Below, in pieces: positions 1-7,491 of a stretch of DNA of 21,024 bases. The number at the start of each line of letters is the position of its first letter. The stretch's first letter is position 1. A program made the position numbers and the translations under genes. Source of the stretch: JASBSR01 sp963847575 (GTDB lineage Bacteria; Pseudomonadota; Gammaproteobacteria; SZUA-229); the NCBI GenBank assembly GCA_963847575.1, contig CAWKAL010000112.1:1-21024 (forward strand), read 5' to 3'. The notes beneath the pieces were generated by a model. The model searched no databases and was not told the DNA's origin. It saw only the letters and a list, made by a program, of their open reading frames with translations.

Positions 1-1
1 A

Positions 2-82
2 ATCGCGGTGATCGCCAGTATGTTGCTGACCCAGCTGGTGCAAATGCATGCATCACAGTTAAATGAGCGCAGTGATGACTGA
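2..82 (+). CDS. C-terminal end of an unidentified, possibly membrane-associated protein (partial)
   Basis: An open frame enters from the left edge and stops with TGA at 80-82. About 26 codons are visible. They begin with a hydrophobic run (IAVIASMLLTQLV) and end in a polar tail (NERSDD). This could be the end of a transmembrane segment, but it is too short to assign to a family. The stop overlaps the start of the acyltransferase gene, which suggests the two are co-transcribed. The frame may be fortuitous, because only 81 bases can be judged. Confidence 0.35.
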   Translation: MAVIASMLLTQLVQMHASQLNERSDD

Positions 83-680
83 GGTTACGCGTTCAAAAAT
101 TGGCGTTATCCGCTATAGCATCGGCCGTATGTGGATGGCGCTGACTGGCTGGAAGGTGATCGGCGAGGTTCCGTCAGGCAGCAAGTTTGTGCTGGTCGGC
201 GCGCCACACACCAGTAACTGGGATTTTCCCTTCGCCATCGCCGCGTTTTTTGTCTATCGCATCAAGATCCACTGGATGGGTAAAGATTCATTATTTCGCT
301 GGCCATACGGCTGGCTTTTTCGGCTGTTGGGCGGGATACCGATTGATCGCAGTCATCACCAGGGCGTTGTTAACCAGGTCGCAGATACGTTTAAACATCG
401 CGATGAACTGATCATAGTGATTGCTGCCAAGGGAACGCGTAAAAAAACCGAGTACTGGAAATCAGGATTTTACTGGATAGCACACAGTGCCCAGGTTCCG
501 ATATTGTGCGGCTACCTTGACTATAAAAATAAAAAAACCTGTATCGGTTTGTCATTCATGCCGAGCGGTGATGTAAAACAGGACATGGAAAAGATAAGAG
601 CGTTTTTCGGCGAATTACACGGCAAGCGCCCCGGTCTCGAGGATAATATTCGCCTCAGTGAAGAATCGCCTGATGTTTAG
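63..680 (+). CDS. PlsC-like lysophospholipid/glycerol acyltransferase family protein
   Basis: This 205-residue protein carries the acyltransferase motif HX4D as HTSNWD at residues 49-54. Families with this motif transfer an acyl chain from acyl-CoA or acyl-ACP to a lysophospholipid or related alcohol at the inner membrane. The second conserved block is GIPIDR at 91-96. The third block, normally PEGTR, reads AKGTR at 122-126, so its usual glutamate is a lysine. The hydrophobic stretch at about 55-66 fits membrane association. The first ATG (63) overlaps the preceding frame by 20 bases. A second in-frame ATG at 75 is also possible, and neither has a strong ribosome site. The protein is shorter than canonical PlsC (about 240 residues), like the small unassigned acyltransferases of gammaproteobacteria. 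The exact substrate cannot be told. Confidence 0.82.
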   Translation: MSAVMTEVTRSKIGVIRYSIGRMWMALTGWKVIGEVPSGSKFVLVGAPHTSNWDFPFAIAAFFVYRIKIHWMGKDSLFRWPYGWLFRLLGGIPIDRSHHQGVVNQVADTFKHRDELIIVIAAKGTRKKTEYWKSGFYWIAHSAQVPILCGYLDYKNKKTCIGLSFMPSGDVKQDMEKIRAFFGELHGKRPGLEDNIRLSEESPDV

Positions 681-732
681 CTTGATGATGTTTACAAGTC
701 AGGACTATAACTTAAAAGCGAAATTATAAAGT

Positions 733-960
733 CATAACCGCAGAGGCGCAGAGGACGCAGAGAAAAGCTAATTGATATTTAAAAACATTCATACCGCAAA
801 GACGCAAAGGACGCAAAGTAAAAATTAATCTTTGAATTTTTGGCGGGCGATGCCCGCCCGGACATGAAGCTTTTCTTTGCGACCTTTGCGTCTTTGCGGT
901 CATTCAGTTTTTTACAATCAGTAATGTTTTCTCTGCGTCCTCTGCGCCTCTGCGGTTATG
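733..960. repeat. Nested inverted repeat with CGCAGAG / CGCAAAG triplet-unit arms
   Basis: The outer arms, 733-766 and 927-960, are exact 34-base reverse complements. Inside them, 793-818 and 875-900 are reverse complements over 26 bases with one mismatch. The outer arm contains three tandem CGCAGAG units and the inner arm three CGCAAAG units, so the two arm types differ by consistent G-to-A changes. A 7-bp GC hairpin (842-858) sits near the centre. From memory, runs of CGCAGAG-type units recur in the intergenic DNA of many bacteria, but I cannot search for them here. The element fills the gap between the acyltransferase gene and the convergent Sel1 gene, so its transcript could fold and serve as a two-way terminator. 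I see no transposase or real ORF in it. Confidence 0.9.
842..858. repeat. Small GC-rich hairpin inside the nested repeat
   Basis: GGCGGGC and GCCCGCC form a perfect 7-bp stem around a GAT triloop. It lies near the centre of the 733-960 element, between the two inner arms, and would cap the cruciform or RNA fold. No T-rich tract follows directly on either strand. Confidence 0.75.
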
Positions 961-975
961 CCCTAGATTTAGATC

Positions 976-1839
976 TCATTCACGTTCCTCGGCCCAGGCC
1001 TGTTGCTCGGCAAGGATTTTTTGCTCTTCCTGTAACTTGCGCATGACGGCCTCGTAGCGTTTGCGTTTTTCAAACCGGGTTTTTTCTGCGGCAGTCATCA
1101 TGCTTTCAGCCTCTGCGGCTTTGGCTGGCTGTTTCATCTCAGGATTTGCCACTGCGACAACGGCTGATTCGCTGGCCGCTGTATTCGCCTTAGCAGCTGC
1201 AGCCGCTTGCCTGGCCAGTCTTTGTTGTTCCTGTTGTGCCCAGCGCGCTTTCTGGAGTTTACGCAGGCGTTCAGCTTCGGCAGCGCGTTCCTGCGCCAGT
1301 ACCTGTTCGCGTTTGCGGTTGGCCTGTATTTCTGCATCGACCAGGGCGATTTCCCTGTCCACGCCGAGGTTGCCGGTGGTGCTGAGAATATCCAGCAAAT
1401 CCCTGGCGGCGACCAGGTCTTTTTTGACGCCCAAACCTTCGCGGTGCATCTGGGCCAGTAACAGCATTGATGTGGTATTGCGCTGCTCGGCTTCAGCCAC
1501 GACTGTGGCCACCCAGTCGGCGTATTTTTCCGGGCTGTAGCCACTGGCTTTTATTTCGAGATAGGTCAGACGATTCTTTGCCGGGGCATAACCGCTACTG
1601 GCGGCCTGCTGATACCAGCTTTTGGCCTGGTCAAGATTTTTCTCGACACCGCCCCCGGCCTCGTACATTTCGCCCAGTTTATATTGTGATTGAACATTGC
1701 CGTTATTAGCAAGTTTCTGTTGAAAATTGAATACGTTAGAGGACATATCATCTAAACTGGATGAGCTTGTATGCTGGAAGCCCGTGGCGATAAAGCACGC
1801 CAGGCACAGTGTAGAAATTTTGAATAATCGGTAGGCCAT
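976..1839 (-). CDS. Exported Sel1-repeat protein with a C-terminal Ala/Glu/Arg coiled coil
   Basis: This 287-residue protein starts at the ATG at 1839, which has an AGGGAGAG ribosome site 7 bases upstream. The ATG 24 bases further upstream lacks one. The N-terminus (AYRLFKISTLCLACFIATG) looks like a Sec signal peptide, so the protein is probably periplasmic. A clear Sel1-type repeat with the pattern YKLGEMYEAGGGVEKNLDQA lies near residues 51-90. A second degenerate one, with AQMHREGLGVKKDLVAARDL, lies around 130-165. The remainder is rich in Ala, Glu, Gln and Arg and is predicted to be a coiled coil. Sel1 repeats are alpha-helical protein-binding scaffolds. The partner is unknown. It occupies the place that purB has downstream of hflD in E. 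coli, but a strong inverted repeat separates it from hflD. Confidence 0.8.
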   Translation of the reverse strand: MAYRLFKISTLCLACFIATGFQHTSSSSLDDMSSNVFNFQQKLANNGNVQSQYKLGEMYEAGGGVEKNLDQAKSWYQQAASSGYAPAKNRLTYLEIKASGYSPEKYADWVATVVAEAEQRNTTSMLLLAQMHREGLGVKKDLVAARDLLDILSTTGNLGVDREIALVDAEIQANRKREQVLAQERAAEAERLRKLQKARWAQQEQQRLARQAAAAAKANTAASESAVVAVANPEMKQPAKAAEAESMMTAAEKTRFEKRKRYEAVMRKLQEEQKILAEQQAWAEERE

Positions 1840-1846
1840 GAGTCTG

Positions 1847-1854
1847 CTCTCCCT
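1847..1854 (-). promoter_or_regulatory. Ribosome binding site that sets the Sel1 protein start
   Basis: The minus strand reads AGGGAGAG here, 7 bases before the ATG at 1839. This favours that start over the in-frame ATG at 1863 and places the signal peptide at the true N-terminus. Confidence 0.7.
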
Positions 1855-1990
1855 GATAGGCATGTGTGTACGTAGGTACAGTCGGGATTTTGAGCATTTG
1901 AAGGTGTAGCCCTGTAATGATAGACCAGGTACAGACGGCCTGCCTGAATCGGCGGTAAATTTGTGATATTCGGCGGGTAAAAGCTTAAAG

Positions 1991-2042
1991 GCGAAACCAC
2001 AGACTAAATTTGATCCGCGTCAAATTTAGTCTGTGGTTTCGC
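1991..2042 (-). terminator. 23-bp perfect inverted repeat downstream of hflD, probable terminator
   Basis: The arms 1991-2013 and 2020-2042 are exact reverse complements of 23 bases around a 6-base loop (TCCGCG). The hairpin begins 21 bases after the hflD stop and lies upstream of the Sel1 gene on the same strand, so it probably ends the DUF2062-nudJ-mnmA-hflD transcript. The stem is AT-rich at its inner end and is much longer than a minimal terminator. The run of T after it on the minus strand is broken (CTTTAAGCTTTTA), so Rho-independent action is likely but not certain. It could also be a dispersed repeat element. The rest of 1840-2063 shows only a short imperfect direct repeat (CGGCGGTAAA at 1950 and a near copy at 1971). 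Confidence 0.65.
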
Positions 2043-2063
2043 TTCTAAAAGTTTTCAGCGAGT

Positions 2064-2687
2064 TCATATAACGGCCAGCAATACATCACATTCCTGCACG
2101 TATTTTTTTCGGCTGAACAATATCTGCCAGCGACTGCCGCCGCACTGGCGCCAGAGTACAGCTGAGCGGATGCCGGCCAGCAGCAGGGCGCGTACCTTGC
2201 TGGCATTGGTTTCGTTGCTGAGATGGGGTTGTTCGCCGCTGACCATGACGCGCGGGCCGAGGGTGCTGATGGTGTCCTGGTAGAGGCTGCCGAGTTTGGC
2301 GTATATCGTGTCATGGCCGAGGTGAAAATAATCCAGCGATGTTTCGATGTCTTTTAGACGGCTGGTGACTGTGTCCAGCATTGCCGGGTTGCGGTTGAGA
2401 TTGCGTTCGAGCACCAGTAAGGAAATCACGTAGCGGGTGATTTCCATATCGCGTTCATTGCGTGCGTTTGTCAGCTGCAGTTTGAGGGTGCGCAACCCGG
2501 TGCTGACGCCGGCGAGCCCGCCAAACACGTCTTCGGTGGAACTGGCATCAAAGCGAAACAGGCTTTCGATACTGGTTTCAATCACCGCGCTGTTGGCCAT
2601 GCCGCGGTTGGCAATCTGTTGTACCAGGGCGCAGGCCTGGAACACACCGGCTAGCGCAATACAACGGTCACGTATAGTGTATTTCAT
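2064..2687 (-). CDS. hflD: HflD, high-frequency lysogenization protein homolog
   Basis: This 207-residue protein matches E. coli HflD in size and N-terminal pattern (RDRCIALAGVFQACALVQQIA). In E. coli HflD is a peripheral inner-membrane protein that binds the phage lambda CII activator. Its role in the cell without phage is not settled. The ATG at 2687 overlaps the mnmA stop as ATGA, which implies translational coupling. The frame is open 18 codons further upstream, but those codons lie within mnmA. The order nudJ-mnmA-hflD matches E. coli, which supports the call. No purB follows. The protein is predicted to be mostly helical, with no signal peptide or transmembrane segment. Confidence 0.9.
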   Translation of the reverse strand: MKYTIRDRCIALAGVFQACALVQQIANRGMANSAVIETSIESLFRFDASSTEDVFGGLAGVSTGLRTLKLQLTNARNERDMEITRYVISLLVLERNLNRNPAMLDTVTSRLKDIETSLDYFHLGHDTIYAKLGSLYQDTISTLGPRVMVSGEQPHLSNETNASKVRALLLAGIRSAVLWRQCGGSRWQILFSRKKYVQECDVLLAVI

Positions 2688-3799
2688 AAATAGCCTTCCG
2701 TGTTCGACATGGTTTCGATGATGCCACCGCCGAGGCAGCATTCATCACGGTAAAAAACAATGGATTGTCCGGGCGTGATGGCGCGTTGCGCCTGGTCGAA
2801 CTGAACCTGCAGGCGATCAGGTGCCAGCTCGAGCATGCGACACGCCTGGTCCGGCTGGCGATATCGTATTTTTGCGCTCAGCGCTGAATCACCCGGATAA
2901 TCGCCCGATACCCAGTGCAGTTGCGAACACGCCAGCGTGTCGTGAAACAAATGCGGATCATCCTGTCCCTGCGCTACGATCAGCTGGTTTGACGCCAGGT
3001 TTTTGCCGACCACGTACCACGGGTTTTCATTACTGTCGTGCAGACCGCCTATGCCCAGGCCCTTGCGTTGTCCATAGGTATACACCATCAGGCCGTTGTG
3101 TGTGCCAATAGTAGTGCCGTGGGTGTCGATGATATCGCCGGGTTTAGCTGGCAGGTAGTTACGTAAAAATGTGTCGAAGCGACGCTCACCGATAAAACAG
3201 ATGCCGGTGCTGTCTTTTTTATCATGCGTAGCGAGATTGTGTTGTTTTGCCAGTGCACGTATTTCGGGCTTGGCGTATTCACCAATGGGAAACAGCGCGT
3301 GGCCAATTTGCTGCTGGTTCAGGGTGTATAAAAAATACGACTGGTCCTTGTTGTTATCGAGGCCGCGCAGCAATTGCCATTGATGGTTCACAAATCGATT
3401 GCGGCAATAATGGCCGGTGGCAATTTTATCGGCACCAAGCGTGAAGGCGTGATCAAGAAACGCGTGAAACTTGATTTCCTTGTTACACAATATATCGGGA
3501 TTCGGCGTGCGCCCGGCGCTGTATTCATCGAGAAAATGTTTGAATACGCGGTCCCAGTATTCAGTGGCAAAATTGACACTGTGTAATTTAATGCCCAGTG
3601 TGTCGCAAACCCTGGTTGCGTCTTCGAGATCCTGCTGCGCGGCGCAGTAGTCTGCGTCGTCATCTTCTTCCCAGTTCTTCATGAACAGGCCTTCAACTTC
3701 GTATCCCTGTTCGAGTAACAGGAGCGCGGCCACGGACGAATCCACACCACCGGACATTCCGACGATTATCTTGCTCTGGCTGTGTGGTTTTGAGTTCAT
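2684..3799 (-). CDS. mnmA: MnmA, tRNA-specific 2-thiouridylase
   Basis: MnmA puts sulfur on C2 of the wobble uridine (U34) in tRNA for Lys, Glu and Gln, using ATP and a persulfide relayed through TusE. The 371-residue length is normal. The ATP pyrophosphatase loop SGGVDSS is at 16-22. The two catalytic cysteines are C105 (in TPNPDILCNKE) and C201 (in DSTGICFIGER), matching the E. coli pair C102/C199. The RNA-binding and beta-barrel regions follow, with MVYTYGQRKGLGIGG. The gene lies 25 bases after the nudJ stop and overlaps hflD by four bases. No strong ribosome site precedes its ATG, so it may rely on coupling to nudJ. Confidence 0.97.
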   Translation of the reverse strand: MNSKPHSQSKIIVGMSGGVDSSVAALLLLEQGYEVEGLFMKNWEEDDDADYCAAQQDLEDATRVCDTLGIKLHSVNFATEYWDRVFKHFLDEYSAGRTPNPDILCNKEIKFHAFLDHAFTLGADKIATGHYCRNRFVNHQWQLLRGLDNNKDQSYFLYTLNQQQIGHALFPIGEYAKPEIRALAKQHNLATHDKKDSTGICFIGERRFDTFLRNYLPAKPGDIIDTHGTTIGTHNGLMVYTYGQRKGLGIGGLHDSNENPWYVVGKNLASNQLIVAQGQDDPHLFHDTLACSQLHWVSGDYPGDSALSAKIRYRQPDQACRMLELAPDRLQVQFDQAQRAITPGQSIVFYRDECCLGGGIIETMSNTEGYL

Positions 3800-3824
3800 G
3801 TCTATGCAGTCGCCAAAGTCACGG

Positions 3825-4286
3825 CTATGCGCTGCCGTTGATCAGGTCATCGTGAAACATGTCGAGCGGGTAGCGCTTGCCGGCGAGGTAATCATCTATA
3901 CAGTCGATCACCATCGGGCTGCGAATTTTTTCCGGCATGGCAATGAGTTCATCGCGGCTTAACCACACCGCGCGAATGATGCCCTCATCGAGTGGCTGGG
4001 CCTGGTCATGATTGCGCACGCTGCCGCTAAATGCAAAGCGCAGGAAGGTACGCTCGGTGCCGGGTTGTTCCCATAAATAAATTCCAACGACAGCATCAGC
4101 TTCGAACTGCCAGGCGGTTTCTTCACGGGTTTCGCGAACCGCGGCATCGACAATATTTTCACCCGGGTCGAGATGGCCGGCCGGTTGATTGTAAACAATC
4201 ACACCATCGGCTTGTTCTTCGACCATTAAAAATTTTCCCTCGCGTTCGACAATGGCGGCGACGGTGGCGTGTGGTTTCCAGATCAC
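3825..4286 (-). CDS. nudJ: NudJ-like Nudix hydrolase (phosphatase nudJ)
   Basis: Nudix enzymes cleave a nucleoside diphosphate linked to another group. E. coli NudJ releases phosphate from thiamine pyrimidine diphosphate and nucleoside di- and triphosphates. The Nudix box begins at G37 (GHLDPGE) and continues as RETREE at 51-56. The usual Gly two residues after it is Ala (A58). I place the start at the GTG at 4286, because an AGGA site lies 6 bases upstream, the protein then begins IWKPHATV as E. coli NudJ begins FKPHVTV, and the length becomes 153 residues, the same as E. coli NudJ. An upstream ATG at 4394 would run 74 bases into the preceding gene. The order nudJ-mnmA-hflD is conserved. Confidence 0.88.
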   Translation of the reverse strand: MIWKPHATVAAIVEREGKFLMVEEQADGVIVYNQPAGHLDPGENIVDAAVRETREETAWQFEADAVVGIYLWEQPGTERTFLRFAFSGSVRNHDQAQPLDEGIIRAVWLSRDELIAMPEKIRSPMVIDCIDDYLAGKRYPLDMFHDDLINGSA

Positions 4287-4292
4287 GATGTT

Positions 4293-4296
4293 TCCT
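4293..4296 (-). promoter_or_regulatory. Ribosome binding site that sets the nudJ GTG start
   Basis: The minus strand reads AGGA 6 bases before the GTG at 4286. This supports the non-ATG start, which agrees with the length of E. coli NudJ. Confidence 0.6.
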
Positions 4297-4320
4297 GATT
4301 GATTAGTGACAATATGCAGA

Positions 4321-4836
4321 TTAGAGTTTTCGTTTGCCGCGCAAGCCGTGGCGTCGCACAATCGAAATACGCCAGATGATTGCAATGCTGACATACCCCA
4401 GGATAGCGCTGATCGTCCCCAAGGTCAGGCAGCCGGTGAGAAACGGTTTCCAGATAACGTGAAGTTCATTCATTAACCAGGCGGTACTGGCTTCAAATTT
4501 GAATGCCCGTTCGGGTGCGCCCACAATCCAGACACCGACCACGTAAGCAGAATAAAACATCGGTGGCATGGTGAAGGGATTGGTGATCCACACCAGCGCG
4601 ACAGAAATCGGCAGGTTGGCGCGAAACATGATGGCGCCGGCAGCGGCGAACGCCATCTGGAACGGCACCGGCCACCAGGCGAAAAAAAGCCCGACCGCGA
4701 ATGCTGCGGCAACCGAGCGGCGGTTGAGGTGCCACAGGTTGGGCTCGTGAAGCAGGGTGCCGAATATGCTCAGGATTTTGTTATTTTTAATTTCATGCGG
4801 GTTGGGCATGTATTTTCTGAAAAACTTACGCGGCAT
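4321..4836 (-). CDS. DUF2062 domain integral membrane protein
   Basis: This 171-residue protein has the DUF2062 pattern: a basic N-terminus, a hydrophobic helix from about 42 to 70 containing FFAWWPVPFQM, the conserved stretch WITNPFTMPPMFY at 83-95, and another membrane region at about 130-158 before a basic tail (RRHGLRGKRKL). The family is found in many proteobacteria, and the biochemical function is not known. It is the first gene of the minus-strand operon (35 bases before nudJ) and is divergent from comEC. From memory, DUF2062 genes are often found next to comEC in gammaproteobacteria. The ATG at 4836 has no obvious ribosome site. Confidence 0.88.
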   Translation of the reverse strand: MPRKFFRKYMPNPHEIKNNKILSIFGTLLHEPNLWHLNRRSVAAAFAVGLFFAWWPVPFQMAFAAAGAIMFRANLPISVALVWITNPFTMPPMFYSAYVVGVWIVGAPERAFKFEASTAWLMNELHVIWKPFLTGCLTLGTISAILGYVSIAIIWRISIVRRHGLRGKRKL

Positions 4837-5011
4837 GGTGGTGAATCGTTGTGTACTTCTGCTGAAGAGGGTAGATTATCGGCGTTGTGTGCTGTCTTGG
4901 CAAACAGCCCAGTGAGGTTTGCTGTGCTGGATCACAATTACTAGTGATTAAAGGCCAGGCAGCTTCAATAGAAAACACCGCATAATTTAATTGCAGGGAT
5001 CAGGTGTAATC
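4837..5011. other. Divergent intergenic region between the DUF2062 gene and comEC
   Basis: This AT-richer gap must hold promoters for two operons facing away from each other. I see TTGGCA near 4897 and an AT-rich patch (CATAATTTAATTG, 4981-4993), but no convincingly spaced -35/-10 pair. No strong hairpin or ORF was found. Confidence 0.4.
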
Positions 5012-5050
5012 ATGGATGACATTTCTCGGTGGTGCCTATGTTGCCGCTAG
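5012..5050 (+). other. Possible 12-codon leader ORF overlapping the comEC start
   Basis: ATG at 5012 has an AGG 7 bases upstream and opens a frame of 12 residues (MDDISRWCLCCR) that stops at 5048-5050, past both candidate comEC starts (GTG 5029, ATG 5038). The leader has a better ribosome site than comEC itself, so translation of comEC could depend on ribosomes ending or stalling here. This could equally be a chance frame. Confidence 0.2.
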
Positions 5051-7425
5051 CGCTGGCAGTATTGCTCGGGGTTGGTTTAACCCTGGGGCTCGCCGAGCTG
5101 TATATAGATGAGTGGCTGGTGGCACTGCTGGCGGGTTTGATCATCGCCATTGCGCTTCGAATCCGACCGGGTCCAGGTCATCCTGGTTACCGTGTTGCAT
5201 GCCTGTGCTGCGTGATGCTGGCAGCTGCCCTGTGGGCCTCGCTGCGTGCTTCATTCTACCTTGAGCAACGCCTGCCTGAAGACCTTGCCGGCAAGGATAT
5301 CCTGGTCAGCGGTCGCGTAGTAGATATCCCCCAAGATGAAAACGGTGTGCAACGCTTTGAGTTTGAGCTGGACGGGTTTGATCTCGAGCAGCAGTTTCCG
5401 GCCTTGTACAATCCACCGCAAAGGCTGCGCCTGAGCTGGTATTACGCAGCGAAAGTGAATGCCGGAGAACGCTGGCAGTTGCGCCTGCGGCTGAAACCAC
5501 CACACGGTTTTTACAACCCGGGCGGGTTTGATTACGAGGGCTGGCTTTACCAGCAGGGCATCCACGCCACGGGCTATGTGCGCGACGCTAAAGACAGCCC
5601 TGACGATAACCAGTTGCTGGCGACAGCATCTGCATGGTCGCTAGACCATCTACGCCAGGCGATTTTTGAACGCATCAGCGAACAGCTCGCAGATCAGCCG
5701 CACGTCGGCATGATCACCGCGCTGGCCGTGGGTGAGCGCGCCGCTATAGATCAACAGCAGTGGCAACAACTGATTTCGACCGGTACCAACCACCTGATGG
5801 CGATTTCCGGGCTGCACATCGGGCTGGCGGCGGCATTTGGCTATTTATTCACGCGGCGCGTGTTGTGTCGGCTGATGCCGGCGCGCTGGTGGCTGGTAGT
5901 GCCGGCGCAGCAGATGGCGATTATCAGTGCACTGTTGCTGGCAGCGATCTATGCGCTGCTGGCGGGGCTAACGATTCCGACCCAGCGCGCGTTGCTGATG
6001 CTGGCGAGTTTTTCAGCCGCCTGGTTACTGCGGCGCAACCAGTGGGCCTTCGATGCACTCGGGCTGGCGCTGCTGGTGATCCTGATCTGGCAGCCGGTGT
6101 CGGTGCTGTCGGCGGGGTTCTGGTTTTCGTTTCTCGCGGTCGGCGTAATTTTTTATGTGTTTCGCCATCCTGCTAGCAGCCGGCAACGCTGGTTGCGCTG
6201 GGGTGGCATCCAGTTTTGCATCGCGCTGGCGTTAATGCCCTTATCCCTCTTCATGTTTCAGCAAAGCTCGCTGGTATCACCGCTGGCAAACCTGGTGATG
6301 GTGCCTTACGTGAGTCTGCTGGTGGTGCCGCTGGTGCTGCTGGGGATGTTGCTGCTGCCGCTGTGGTCATGGGCGGGGGGCGGCCTGCTCTGGCTGGCGG
6401 CTGAACTCATGCAGTTCGCCTGGCCGCTGATCGATGTCCTCGCCGGGCAGGATTTTGCCCGCTGGGTACGTCCACAACCGGCATTATGGGTAGTGGTTCT
6501 GGCCATGGTCGGGCTGGGCTGGTTGATGGCACCTCGTGCACGTATGCCCAGTCGACTGGTGCGTGCTGCCGGGGGTTTATTCTGCCTGCCACTTGTGTTG
6601 CTGCAGCCGGCGTCGCCCGAGGCAGGCAGTTTTGAACTGCATCAGCTCGATGTTGGCCAGGGCCTGTCGGTGGTGATTCGCACCCGGCAGCATGCGCTGG
6701 TCTACGATACCGGCGCGAAAATGGGTTCACGGCTCGATGCCGGTGATGCGGTGGTGGTGCCGTTTCTGCGCCAGCTCGGGGTGACTACGCTGGATCGGCT
6801 GGTGGTGAGCCACGGTGATGCCGACCATATCGGCGGTGCCGAGGCGATACTGCGGGCGTATCCGCGGGCAGCGTTGTTCGGCCGCGATATTGAAACGCTG
6901 ACGGCGACTTCCAGAACCGCCTGCAGCCGCGGCCAGCACTGGCACTGGGACGGGGTGGATTTTGAATTTCTGCATCCCGACGTTGATCAGCCTGATACCG
7001 TGGGTTCGCGTAATAATCATTCCTGTATTTTGCGCATCAGTAATGCCGCGGGTGCGGCGCTACTGACCGGTGACATTGAGCATGATATCGAAGCTCAGTT
7101 ACTCAAGGCGTCGCCCGAAAAGCTCAGAGCCGAGGTGATGCTGGTGCCGCACCATGGCAGTAAAACCTCGTCCACCGATGCGTTTATCGCGGCGGTCAGC
7201 CCGGCGTATGCCTTGTTGCCGGCCGGTTATCGCAACCGATATCGCCTGCCAGCGGCTGAGATCAGCCAGCGCTATCTTGCGGCGGGGGCGAAGCTGCTGA
7301 TATCCGGGCAGGAAGGCACGGTCAGCCTGGTGTTTTCCGAGCAGTCCGGGATACGCCTGGACAGTCGTCATCGGCGAGATCAGCACCATTACTGGAACCA
7401 TCTGGGCGCCGGGATGGCACAATAG
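5029..7425 (+). CDS. comEC: ComEC/Rec2 family DNA uptake channel
   Basis: ComEC is the inner-membrane channel through which single-stranded DNA enters during natural transformation. The 798-residue length and three-part layout fit the family. An N-terminal DUF4131-like region with two helices and an OB-like fold lies at about 1-200. The hydrophobic competence domain, with ISGLHIGL at 259-266, spans roughly 220-510. A C-terminal metallo-beta-lactamase-like domain starts near 540. It has HGDADH at 595-600 (the HxDxDH metal motif) and PHHGS at 707-711, so the putative nuclease site looks intact. The start is either GTG 5029 or ATG 5038; neither has a strong ribosome site. The E. coli homolog ycaI likewise precedes msbA-lpxK-ycaR-kdsB. 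Other competence genes are not in the window. Confidence 0.95.
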   Translation: MVPMLPLALAVLLGVGLTLGLAELYIDEWLVALLAGLIIAIALRIRPGPGHPGYRVACLCCVMLAAALWASLRASFYLEQRLPEDLAGKDILVSGRVVDIPQDENGVQRFEFELDGFDLEQQFPALYNPPQRLRLSWYYAAKVNAGERWQLRLRLKPPHGFYNPGGFDYEGWLYQQGIHATGYVRDAKDSPDDNQLLATASAWSLDHLRQAIFERISEQLADQPHVGMITALAVGERAAIDQQQWQQLISTGTNHLMAISGLHIGLAAAFGYLFTRRVLCRLMPARWWLVVPAQQMAIISALLLAAIYALLAGLTIPTQRALLMLASFSAAWLLRRNQWAFDALGLALLVILIWQPVSVLSAGFWFSFLAVGVIFYVFRHPASSRQRWLRWGGIQFCIALALMPLSLFMFQQSSLVSPLANLVMVPYVSLLVVPLVLLGMLLLPLWSWAGGGLLWLAAELMQFAWPLIDVLAGQDFARWVRPQPALWVVVLAMVGLGWLMAPRARMPSRLVRAAGGLFCLPLVLLQPASPEAGSFELHQLDVGQGLSVVIRTRQHALVYDTGAKMGSRLDAGDAVVVPFLRQLGVTTLDRLVVSHGDADHIGGAEAILRAYPRAALFGRDIETLTATSRTACSRGQHWHWDGVDFEFLHPDVDQPDTVGSRNNHSCILRISNAAGAALLTGDIEHDIEAQLLKASPEKLRAEVMLVPHHGSKTSSTDAFIAAVSPAYALLPAGYRNRYRLPAAEISQRYLAAGAKLLISGQEGTVSLVFSEQSGIRLDSRHRRDQHHYWNHLGAGMAQ

Positions 7426-7491
7426 TCCTGGCAATAGACCAGGCCGCTTCGATACTGCGGTTAAATAAAGTATCATTGGCGGGGTTTATGA

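Noticed and set aside
840..1046. Plus-strand ORF of 68 codons with LRPLRLCG-like peptides
   Set aside because: It is the translation of the inverted repeat arms and runs into the Sel1 gene on the other strand. Such frames appear wherever these repeats occur.
4837..5028. Sigma-70 promoters for comEC and the DUF2062 operon
   Set aside because: AT-rich patches exist, but I could not find a well-spaced -35/-10 pair to call with confidence.
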